Positions 1 to 6,685 of a stretch of DNA of 35,183 nt are shown here, in pieces (position 1 is the stretch's first letter; each line of letters starts with the position of its first letter). Position numbers and translations under genes: made by a program. Origin of the DNA: a virus; IMG/VR virus record IMGVR_UViG_3300032297_000628, positions 1-35,183 of that record; one strand, written 5' to 3'. Below the pieces are notes generated by a model that saw nothing but the letters and a program-made list of their open reading frames with translations, was not told where the DNA came from and ran no database searches.

Positions 1-2
1 AG

Positions 3-926
3 TTGTCAAACATTGCCGCAGACTATGCCGCTAATCAAATTCTTAAAGATGAGCGTATCGGTGAAGTGCCAAAGTTCATTCAAATTTTCCAAGACAACAA
101 ATATCGTGGTATGAGCTATGAACAGATCTATGAAGATCTCGAAAGCAAGGCCGTTAAGATTGATCTGAGTCAATTAGGCGAGTTGTTGGACGATCATTTA
201 GACGGTGAAGGCGATAGCGACGGTGATGGAGATGGAGATCAAGAAGGTAATGGCAAAGGTCGACCACGATTAACTGCTGAAGAAAAGAAACAGATCCGTG
301 ATGAGATCAAAGAAGCCATGGTAGCGGCTGCTCAGGCAGCAGGCGCCGGTCGTGTTCCGGCAGGTGTTCAGCGTATGATCAAAGACTTTACTGAACCTAA
401 AATGGATTGGCGCCAACTGTTGCGTATGAGCATCCAAAGCATTGTTAAAAGCAATTACAGTTTTAGCCGCCCTAATCGCAAGAGTCAGCATTGTGGTGCT
501 ATCTTGCCAGGCTTGATGAATGAAGAAACTATTGACGTATCAATTGCCATTGATATGAGTGGTAGTATTTCTAACGCACAGGCCAATGATTTTATCAGCG
601 AAGTTAAAGGCATTATGGATGAATATGTTGACTTTAAGTTAGACATCTGGTGCTTTGACACAGACGTTTATAACTATGCTCAGTTTACGGGTGACACTGC
701 CGGAGATATTGTAGAATATCAAGTTACAGGCGGTGGCGGTACTGATTTTGATACTAACTTCCGTTTTATGAAAGACAACGATATTCAACCTAAAAAGTTT
801 ATCATGTTTACAGACGGATATCCTTGCGGTAGTTGGGGAGATGAAGATTACTGTGATACATTGTTTGTAATTCACGGCAATGATTCTATAGTTTCTCCAT
901 TCGGTCAAACTGCATATTATAAATAA
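3..926 (+). CDS. Metallopeptidase-like / VWA domain protein (DUF2201 type), 5' end cut off
   Basis: Only the C-terminal 307 residues or so are in the window. The apparent TTG start at base 3 is very probably internal, because the first residues (NIAADYAANQIL) look like the end of the DUF2201 metallopeptidase-like half, whose HExxH motif would lie upstream. A very acidic Asp-Gly linker follows (about 63-85, partly coded by GATGGA repeats at 225-239), then the segment typical of the family (PKMDWRQLLRMSI, 132-144). Next comes a von Willebrand A domain from about 178, with an intact metal-binding MIDAS: DMSGS at 184-188, T247 and D271. Such proteins usually work with MoxR-type AAA+ ATPases as metal-dependent protein-remodelling factors. 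That a MoxR gene lies just upstream is a guess. The function in a phage is unknown. The gene leads a tightly packed plus-strand cluster ending in td. Confidence 0.82.
   Translation: MSNIAADYAANQILKDERIGEVPKFIQIFQDNKYRGMSYEQIYEDLESKAVKIDLSQLGELLDDHLDGEGDSDGDGDGDQEGNGKGRPRLTAEEKKQIRDEIKEAMVAAAQAAGAGRVPAGVQRMIKDFTEPKMDWRQLLRMSIQSIVKSNYSFSRPNRKSQHCGAILPGLMNEETIDVSIAIDMSGSISNAQANDFISEVKGIMDEYVDFKLDIWCFDTDVYNYAQFTGDTAGDIVEYQVTGGGGTDFDTNFRFMKDNDIQPKKFIMFTDGYPCGSWGDEDYCDTLFVIHGNDSIVSPFGQTAYYK
918..925 (+). promoter_or_regulatory. T4-type late promoter element, exact TATAAATA
   Basis: TATAAATA on the plus strand is an exact match to the T4 late promoter -10 element. It overlaps the last codons of the VWA gene and ends 12 bases before the ATG at 938. 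By T4 spacing, the transcript would begin near 931. The overlap with coding sequence (Tyr-Lys-stop) means chance cannot be excluded. Confidence 0.45.
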
Positions 927-937
927 GTAGGTAGTTA

Positions 938-1237
938 ATGTCATTAAACCGAGGCAAGTTAAATCCACTGAGTGTGCTGGAACAAAGGAAATTAAACTTT
1001 ATTCCAGAACACTTTAGTAAGATTACAGTAAACAAAGTAGTCGATTCCAAACTTCTCGATCACTGGCTTAACTTTAACTTAAATAGCAGGTATGCCTTTA
1101 AAAAGAGTCTAGTACTCGACCATAATAAAAGAATGGTAGAAGTATTAGAAATTGGACTAGAAGATCCCAAAGAGATACTGGTTCTTACTTTAGGTTGTAC
1201 CTTGATACATGGACATAACGAAAAGGAAATAATATAA
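938..1237 (+). CDS. Hypothetical protein, 99 aa
   Basis: I do not recognise this family. The 99-residue product is basic in its first half (RGKLNPL, EQRKLNF) and has a central amphipathic stretch (residues 30-60), with no membrane segment, signal peptide or metal motif. The ATG at 938 has a modest ribosome site (TAGGTAG, 928-934). The stop codon TAA (1235-1237) shares its last A with the ATG of the next gene, so translation is probably coupled. It sits 12 bases after the VWA gene in a compact operon-like cluster leading to DHFR and thymidylate synthase. That argues it is a real gene, but says little about function. Confidence 0.7.
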   Translation: MSLNRGKLNPLSVLEQRKLNFIPEHFSKITVNKVVDSKLLDHWLNFNLNSRYAFKKSLVLDHNKRMVEVLEIGLEDPKEILVLTLGCTLIHGHNEKEII

Positions 1238-1485
1238 TGGACTCACAAGTAATTTCAGAACAAGGTGTTGAGGCTCCTGCCGCTCCACAACCAGAATTGA
1301 GTGTTGCAGATCTGCAAAACTTACGCACTGTCTTAGAGGTCGCTAGTCGTCGTGGCGCTTTTGCCGCTGGCGAAATGAGCTCTGTTGGTGCTGTATTTGA
1401 CAGACTAGACAAGTTCTTGGCTGCTGTAGCACCGGCTGCGCCTGCACAACAACCTGCTGATTCTACAGAAACACCAGCAGCCTAA
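1237..1485 (+). CDS. Small conserved phage protein, 82 aa
   Basis: The 82-residue acidic protein has a central predicted helical core, LSVADLQNLRTVLEVASRRG followed by AFAAGEMSSVGAVFDRLDKFL (residues 21-61). Pro/Ala-rich flanks lie at both ends (EAPAAPQP; AAPAQQPADSTETPAA). From memory, the core with RGAF..GEMSSVGA resembles a small protein recurring in T4-like and other aquatic phages, with no assigned role. The start is set by the overlap of its ATG with the previous stop and by AAGGAA about ten bases upstream. The flexible ends around a short helical core suggest a small adaptor, but that is inference only. Confidence 0.75.
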   Translation: MDSQVISEQGVEAPAAPQPELSVADLQNLRTVLEVASRRGAFAAGEMSSVGAVFDRLDKFLAAVAPAAPAQQPADSTETPAA

Positions 1486-1486
1486 T

Positions 1487-1492
1487 AGGAGA
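1487..1492 (+). promoter_or_regulatory. Strong ribosome binding site for the 209-aa protein
   Basis: AGGAGA lies 5 bases before the ATG at 1498. It is one of the best Shine-Dalgarno sequences in the plus-strand cluster and fixes the start of the 209-aa gene. Confidence 0.7.
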
Positions 1493-1497
1493 ATATC

Positions 1498-2127
1498 ATG
1501 AAGCACGTGGGAAAAATGAAAAACAATGGGGCCAAAGTAGTAGTTGTATTTAGGACACTGCCCGGTGATCCACATAATGCTCTAGTACTAGGTACTGGTA
1601 ACCTTGGTGAATCTTATCACGATGCATTGATGACTCTCATCCAGGATCCTAGTGGACAACAGGCCTATGAACTAGGAGAAATTTTAGCAGTAAGGAAATT
1701 TCCAGATGGTAACACAATGCTAAATTGGTTACATTCTAGGAATCATCTTAAAAAGATTCCTACCAATATGGTTATTATGACTCCTACTACAAATGATTCT
1801 CTTCCACTCGATGAACTTAATAAGTTGATTGCAGAGCAAAGAGGGTTAACCTTGGAAGAGCTTGCAGTACAAGAAGATGTAGAAAAGCCAAGTGCAAAAT
1901 CTAAAAAATCTTCAGATGAGGTTGCTAAGACCACATCCAAAAGTGTAAGCGGAGACCTTGAAGATCTAGGAATTGTTGTTCCAGAAGAAACTGAACAGTT
2001 AACTCCGGCTCAACTACGTTCGAAGGCAGACAAGTTGTTTAAAGAAGCTCAAATGTTGCGTAAACAGGCAGATGAAATCGATCCGCCAAAGAGTAAGAAG
2101 AAAGAAGTTGTAGCCAACGTCGAATGA
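1498..2127 (+). CDS. Conserved T4-like phage hypothetical protein, 209 aa
   Basis: The N-terminal 120 residues form a compact domain opening with MKHVGKMKNNGAKVVVVFRT. It contains LPGDPHNALVLGT and a later LAVRKFPDGNTMLNWLHSR segment. I recall this as a conserved uncharacterised family in aquatic T4-like phages. The rest is low-complexity and highly charged (Lys/Ser-rich about 130-150, then a Lys/Glu helix about 170-190 with KADKLFKEAQMLRKQADEID), a likely coiled-coil segment. A strong AGGAGA site sets the start. The last codons overlap the DHFR start by an ATGA junction at 2124-2127, so it is probably cotranslated with the folate genes. No catalytic motif is visible, and the function is unknown. 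Confidence 0.8.
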   Translation: MKHVGKMKNNGAKVVVVFRTLPGDPHNALVLGTGNLGESYHDALMTLIQDPSGQQAYELGEILAVRKFPDGNTMLNWLHSRNHLKKIPTNMVIMTPTTNDSLPLDELNKLIAEQRGLTLEELAVQEDVEKPSAKSKKSSDEVAKTTSKSVSGDLEDLGIVVPEETEQLTPAQLRSKADKLFKEAQMLRKQADEIDPPKSKKKEVVANVE

Positions 2128-2600
2128 TCAACTGTTTAGTAGCAGTAGAAAAGAACCAGGGCATAGGATTTAATGGTCAGATGCCCTGGCCTCGCCTTAG
2201 TGGTGATATGAATTGGTTCAAACAAATGACCACAGGTCAGGTTGTTATTATGGGATCAACTACCTACGATAGCTTAGGTAAACCATTGCCCAATCGTATC
2301 AATGTAGTAATAAGTAGAAAACGTCCGCTAGGCGATCATACTTTTATGGATTGTGGTAGCGCACTAGATTATTGTGCTGTAGAATATCCCGATAAAGAAA
2401 TATTCATCATAGGCGGAAGTGCCATTTATGAACAATATTTCGATATCATTGATAGATTTTATGTAACCGAAATTGATGCAGACTACGAGTGTGATAAACA
2501 TTTCGATTTAACCTACGTAAAAAATCACTTTACAAAAGTTAAAGAACATGCTACATTTAATGAACCAGTAAAATATACTATAAAAGAATATAACTTATGA
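2124..2600 (+). CDS. frd: Dihydrofolate reductase
   Basis: Reduces dihydrofolate to tetrahydrofolate with NADPH, regenerating the cofactor used up by thymidylate synthase, whose gene follows directly. At 158 residues it has normal DHFR length. Visible landmarks are the N-terminal strand LVAVEKNQGIGFNGQMPWP, then L25 and the catalytic acid D28 in LSGDMNWF, VIMGSTTYDSL for cofactor binding, LPNRINVVISR, and the second nucleotide-binding loop IFIIGGSAIYEQY near 92-104. The ATG overlaps the previous stop, and the stop overlaps the td start (ATGA at 2597-2600). No strong Shine-Dalgarno sequence is visible, so translational coupling is likely. All key residues are present, so the enzyme should be active and serve phage dTMP synthesis in the host cytoplasm. 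Confidence 0.97.
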   Translation: MINCLVAVEKNQGIGFNGQMPWPRLSGDMNWFKQMTTGQVVIMGSTTYDSLGKPLPNRINVVISRKRPLGDHTFMDCGSALDYCAVEYPDKEIFIIGGSAIYEQYFDIIDRFYVTEIDADYECDKHFDLTYVKNHFTKVKEHATFNEPVKYTIKEYNL

Positions 2601-3481
2601 CACATCCAGAATACGAATATCTTAATGCATTAAAAAACATTTTAGAAAACGGTGATCAACGACCAGATCGAACAGGCGTAGGTACAACAAGTATCTTTGG
2701 TCTTCAAATGCGCTTTGATCTAACAGAAGGATTTCCTGCAGTCACTACTAAAAAGTTAGCATGGAAAGCCTGTGTCAGTGAACTGCTATGGTTCATCGAA
2801 GGTAGTGGAGATGAAAAACGTCTTAGAGAAATATTGCACGGTGAACGCTATACTGAAAAAAGAACTATCTGGAGTGATAATGCAGAAGCTCCATATTGGG
2901 TCAACAAAAAACTTCGACGCAATGAAGGCGACCTAGGACGTATTTACGGAGTACAATGGCGCAGATGGCGTAAACCTTTAGTGCGTATCAACAAGGTTGT
3001 ACTTCAAAATCACGATCAATTATTAGAATTAATTGCAGGTATCAAGGAAGATCCTTATAGTCGTCGACATATCATTACAGCTTGGAATCCAGGTGAACTT
3101 GATTTAATGGCATTGCCTCCTTGCCATATGATGGCACAGTTCTATGTTAATAATGGAAAGCTGAGTTGTCAGATGTATCAGCGTAGTGCAGATATGTTTC
3201 TTGGAGTGCCATTTAACATTGCCAGTTACGCATTGTTTACGCATCTAATAGCACAGGTCTGCAATTTAGAAGTCGGTGATTTGATTATTACAATAGGCGA
3301 TGCTCATATCTATAATAATCATATTGAGCAGGTACAAGAACAATTATCTCGTAAACCTTTACCATTACCTAGTTTAAAATTAAATCCAGACGTCAGTGTT
3401 ATCATGGATTTTGATATGAGTGATATCGAATTGGTAGGCTATGAAAGCCACGATGCCATCAAGGCACCAATGGCTGTTTAA
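2597..3481 (+). CDS. td: Thymidylate synthase (ThyA type)
   Basis: Methylates dUMP to dTMP using methylene-tetrahydrofolate, which is oxidised to dihydrofolate and recycled by the adjacent DHFR. The 294 residues are close to T4 Td (286). Recognisable elements are RPDRTGVGT (R25 as the phosphate-binding arginine), the folate/structural segment ELLWFIEGSGD, YGVQWRRW, the dimer arginines in YSRRHIITAWNP, the catalytic cysteine C176 in LPPCHMMAQFYV, QRSADMFLGVPFNIASYA, and GDAHIYNNHIEQ. The reading frame is continuous, so the group I intron of T4 td is absent. Start and DHFR stop overlap as ATGA. The 3' end converges with the last fibre gene, sharing bases 3478-3481. Confidence 0.98.
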   Translation: MTHPEYEYLNALKNILENGDQRPDRTGVGTTSIFGLQMRFDLTEGFPAVTTKKLAWKACVSELLWFIEGSGDEKRLREILHGERYTEKRTIWSDNAEAPYWVNKKLRRNEGDLGRIYGVQWRRWRKPLVRINKVVLQNHDQLLELIAGIKEDPYSRRHIITAWNPGELDLMALPPCHMMAQFYVNNGKLSCQMYQRSADMFLGVPFNIASYALFTHLIAQVCNLEVGDLIITIGDAHIYNNHIEQVQEQLSRKPLPLPSLKLNPDVSVIMDFDMSDIELVGYESHDAIKAPMAV

Positions 3482-4632
3482 ATTACTAAAACTTCAATAA
3501 CTCCAAAGCCCTCGGATTGACTTCCTAGGGCTTTTCCTATGATAGTTCCGGCTGCTGGATTAGTTCCAACGGTTGCGTAACCTGGATAACCACTTGTTAT
3601 CAATAGATCACCTTTAGCAATAGTACCAATAACTTTGCACGGAACACGACCTTTTAAGGCAATATAGGGGTGAGTTTCATCGTTTCCAGCCTCAGAATTC
3701 ATCATATAGGCTGGATTTATACTCACTACACCCGCTACCCTTGTATCAGCATATTTGTCAGTAACTGTGACTTCTTTTTCGCCACCAATTACTAGGACTG
3801 TGCCAACATCATAGACTGCATCAGCTTCATATCGTTCAGCCAAATCAGCATAACGAGAACTAGAAGCAATACCAATAAATGTATTAGCAAACAAATTACC
3901 ATTTACATCACGTTGCGCTATGGTACCTGCTGTGGTTGCAGTAGAAACATTTGATACTGTAAGAGCTGTTGTAGCTGTGTTTGAATAAAGAGCTTCTGCG
4001 GCAGTACCCCAAAAGTAATATCCAGAAGCAGTAGTTGAACCTCTTGCATCAGCACCCGGTAATGTAACACCTTTCTTTACTACATCAAAATCAGTGTCAA
4101 GATCGCTGCCGCTAGGAGTAAAGTTTTGATTGGCAACTGTAATTGTAGGGTTAGTACCGATCAAACCTTTTAAAACAGTGATAATACTGTTTGGATCTTC
4201 TAAAGGAACAATGTCCGAAGAGGTCCAAGATGATTTATAAGCACTAGACTGAGGAGGTCCAATTAAGACAAATACACTTCCGTCAAAACTTTTTAATTGT
4301 TTGTTAACAGTATCCCACCATAGATCACCTCTGGCAGAATTTCTAGGAATAGTACTTTGGATATATACATTGGCGATACCTTTATAAGCAGTACCATCAT
4401 ATACATTTAATGCCTTTGTAGAATTGTTGAACCAAAGTTGCCCTTGAATAGGATTTGCTGGTTGACTAGAAGAACTAAAATTTTCTAAAAGTTTAACAAA
4501 GTTTTGATTTACAACTTGCCCGTATCCAGAATAATTTTTGCCAACTAAGGACAAGTCTGTGGTAGTATCTAATGCGGCATCATCGATGGTTGTTAATGTT
4601 GTTCCATTAGTCTTTTTAATGATATAGGGCAT
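3478..4632 (-). CDS. Tail fibre-like structural protein, family copy 4 (384 aa)
   Basis: Last gene of a tandem family of four. Residues 1-125 form the shared head: a MPYIIKKTNGTTL opening, LVGKNYSGYGQ, QNFVKLLENF, then two related motifs, GQLWFNNSTKALNVYDG (64-80) and GDLWWDTVNKQLKSFDG (102-118). The middle (about 130-250) is unrelated to the siblings. Residues 256-384 (SSRYADLAERYEAD, VGTVLVIGGEKEV, VAGVVSINPAYMMNSE, ALKGRVPCKVIGTIAKGDLL) form a tip shared only with the neighbouring 339-aa copy. A phage fibre or fibre-adaptor protein is the best reading from position and the beta-rich, Thr/Ser-rich composition. No enzymatic motif is seen. It meets td tail to tail. A TATAAATT sequence lies 13 bases upstream of its start. 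Confidence 0.8.
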   Translation of the reverse strand: MPYIIKKTNGTTLTTIDDAALDTTTDLSLVGKNYSGYGQVVNQNFVKLLENFSSSSQPANPIQGQLWFNNSTKALNVYDGTAYKGIANVYIQSTIPRNSARGDLWWDTVNKQLKSFDGSVFVLIGPPQSSAYKSSWTSSDIVPLEDPNSIITVLKGLIGTNPTITVANQNFTPSGSDLDTDFDVVKKGVTLPGADARGSTTASGYYFWGTAAEALYSNTATTALTVSNVSTATTAGTIAQRDVNGNLFANTFIGIASSSRYADLAERYEADAVYDVGTVLVIGGEKEVTVTDKYADTRVAGVVSINPAYMMNSEAGNDETHPYIALKGRVPCKVIGTIAKGDLLITSGYPGYATVGTNPAAGTIIGKALGSQSEGFGVIEVLVI

Positions 4633-4645
4633 TTTTTAATCCAAT

Positions 4646-4653
4646 AATTTATA
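4646..4653 (-). promoter_or_regulatory. Weak late-promoter-like element (TATAAATT)
   Basis: The minus strand reads TATAAATT, seven of eight matches to TATAAATA. It overlaps the stop of the 339-aa gene and lies 13 bases before the ATG at 4632. Seven-of-eight matches also occur inside coding regions here, so this is weak on its own. Confidence 0.22.
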
Positions 4654-5668
4654 ATATAATAGCTTCAATGGTATCTTTGGTACCATCACTGTCTTCTAGA
4701 GCAATAGCAAACGCTTCAGGTGAAGGTCCGAATCGAGCAATGGCCACTGCTCGACCGTTGTCGGCTGCAATCAGTCTTTGTTTTCTATGAACTGGTCCAA
4801 CTACCTTAACTGGCACACGACCTCTTAAAGCAATGTAGGTTCCTCCTTCGAGTTCGCTATTCATCATATATCCCGGATTTCCACTAACAACACCAATTGC
4901 TAGATCTCCCTGAGAACAAGCAGTTACTTCTCTTTCACCACCAATTGCTATAACAGTACCAATTGGATATTCTTGATCAGCAAGATATTTTTCAGCAAGG
5001 TCAGCATACCTAGAACTCGATGCAGTACCGTTTCCAATATTATACCAAATATTTCCACTGCTATCTCGGGCAACTACCTTCTGACCAGTAGCTACCTGAG
5101 GATTGCCTGTGTCTACAGACCATGCTCTAGCAGTTGAACCATCAAAAGAACTTCCAGAAATATAACTTCCTGCAGCCAAAGAATATGTAGTACTTGCTGT
5201 AATAGTAATGTTAGAAGTTCCATTAAAACTTACACCATTAATAGTTCGAGCAGTAGTTAAACTATCAGCACTACCTGCGGAAGTAAAAGGCCCAACTGAC
5301 AGATATCCGCTGGCTGTTCTTACCTTTAAAACACTGTTAGTAGTGTCAACCCAAAGATCTCCGGGTTTCTGATTTGAGGCACTGGTTCCGTAGGTAACAG
5401 AAGGAATTTGATTCCAATTTGCTCCATCATATACTTTTAATCTTAATGTATCGGAATTAGAATCAAACCAAACTTGTCCAGGAATAGGACCCGGAGGGCT
5501 ATTTGTATTAGCAAAATTTTCTAATAATCTTAAAAAATTAGTATTCTGATAAGAACCATAGCCTACAAAGTTTTTACCCACAAAAGTAAGACTGGTCGAG
5601 TTATCAATAAACCCTTCATCCAGGATTACCTGTGTACTTCCGTTTGTTCTTTGTAAGTCATAAGACAT
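4649..5668 (-). CDS. Tail fibre-like structural protein, family copy 3 (339 aa)
   Basis: Third member of the tandem family. The head (1-130) starts MSYDLQRTNGSTQ and shows FVGKNFVGYG, NTNFLRLLENF, GQVWFDSNSDTLRLKVYDG (64-82) and GDLWVDTTNSVLKVR (103-117). A Ser/Thr-rich middle (130-215) contains short strand-like repeats such as TINGVSFNGTSNITI. Residues 216-339 form the RYADLAEKYLAD / GGEREV / GVVSGNPGYMMNSE / ALRGRVPVKV tip also found in the 384-aa copy. The two tips are clearly related but well diverged, suggesting an old duplication rather than a recent one. A fair ribosome site (AGGAA) precedes the ATG within the 14-base gap (5669-5682). Role as fibre or fibre adaptor is inferred; the receptor or partner is unknown. 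Confidence 0.8.
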   Translation of the reverse strand: MSYDLQRTNGSTQVILDEGFIDNSTSLTFVGKNFVGYGSYQNTNFLRLLENFANTNSPPGPIPGQVWFDSNSDTLRLKVYDGANWNQIPSVTYGTSASNQKPGDLWVDTTNSVLKVRTASGYLSVGPFTSAGSADSLTTARTINGVSFNGTSNITITASTTYSLAAGSYISGSSFDGSTARAWSVDTGNPQVATGQKVVARDSSGNIWYNIGNGTASSSRYADLAEKYLADQEYPIGTVIAIGGEREVTACSQGDLAIGVVSGNPGYMMNSELEGGTYIALRGRVPVKVVGPVHRKQRLIAADNGRAVAIARFGPSPEAFAIALEDSDGTKDTIEAIIL

Positions 5669-5682
5669 ATTCTATTCCTCAA

Positions 5683-6684
5683 TTAATTTACAATATTTGT
5701 AGCAGTGGTTTGATTGGCCCAATAATAAACAGACTTATCTCTCCAGATTTTTTGAGTTGTATTAAATGGATTAATATCAACATGAAATCTACGAATCTGG
5801 TAGCCAGAAGTTGATGCAGAATCCAATTTGCTGAATTGACATATCACACGAGCTTCTGATCCTATAGGAAATCCTAGATCACTTTTTGCAGTACTTACGG
5901 CTGGTGGATACATCAGAGTCAAAAGAGATTTGATGTCATTATTTTGTGTTGTTATATTACCGTTGACAATGTTAGTCCAAGTTCCGCTGGCATCGTTGCT
6001 ACTGCCAGTCACGGATGGTAATACATCAATGTTCACAGCCATAGAAAGATTTTTGTTAGTTATTTGGCCACTGAATTGAATGTCGCCGACTACTGTTAAT
6101 CCTTTAACTACAGTAGTAGTTGTAACTGCACCTAGATAATTAAAAGCATCTGTAGCATCCATGGTAAATGCTGTATTACTCATTAGTCCAAGTGTTGTGC
6201 CATAATTTCTTAACAAGCCAACCTGCTGAGCATTTAAATTACTGTCTTTAATAGCAGTTGTTGGCAAATACCAACCTGTTGCACCAACGCCTTTTGGAAT
6301 TGCAGGACCAACAGTATAAAGGACATTGTTTACAAAAACTTTTAATTGATTATTAGTTGTGTCAAACCAAAGGTCTCCTGTAGAAGCAGTAGGAGTTGTA
6401 TCAGATACTAACGCACCACTAATTGATTTAAATCCGTTATCATAAATTTTTAATCGTTGCGCAGTAGTGTCATACCAAAGCTGTCCTTTGAGAGGATTTC
6501 TAGGAGGATTACCAGATGTATTTGCACTATTAGCTAATAGAGTGATAATGTTGTTATTCAGATATTCACCATATCCGTTAACATTTTTTCCAACTAGACT
6601 TAGACTAGTTGTAACCTGATCCACTGTTCCATCTGCTAGCAGTAACAGTGTTGTACCATCTGTATTTAAAATAGTGTATGACAT
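5683..6684 (-). CDS. Tail fibre-like structural protein, family copy 2 (333 aa)
   Basis: Second member of the tandem family. The head (1-130) has MSYTILNTDGTTLLLLADG, SLSLVGKNVNGYGEYLNNNI, GQLWYDTTAQRLKIYDNG, GDLWFDTTNNQLKVF and a closing YTVGP. The C-terminal two thirds is not shared with its siblings. It has a helix-prone stretch around NITTQNNDIKSLLTLM, then GSEARVICQFSKLDS, and ends in an aromatic, charged segment (QIRRFHVDINPF, KIWRDKSVYYWANQ). This tip therefore probably binds something different from the RYADLAE tips downstream. The start lies one base after the stop of the 615-aa gene, so expression is probably coupled. The structural role is inferred from family membership and position only. 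Confidence 0.77.
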   Translation of the reverse strand: MSYTILNTDGTTLLLLADGTVDQVTTSLSLVGKNVNGYGEYLNNNIITLLANSANTSGNPPRNPLKGQLWYDTTAQRLKIYDNGFKSISGALVSDTTPTASTGDLWFDTTNNQLKVFVNNVLYTVGPAIPKGVGATGWYLPTTAIKDSNLNAQQVGLLRNYGTTLGLMSNTAFTMDATDAFNYLGAVTTTTVVKGLTVVGDIQFSGQITNKNLSMAVNIDVLPSVTGSSNDASGTWTNIVNGNITTQNNDIKSLLTLMYPPAVSTAKSDLGFPIGSEARVICQFSKLDSASTSGYQIRRFHVDINPFNTTQKIWRDKSVYYWANQTTATNIVN

Positions 6685-6685
6685 A

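Noticed and set aside
2597-3481. Possible group I intron in td, as in T4
   Set aside because: All thymidylate synthase motifs are present in one uninterrupted frame of normal length.
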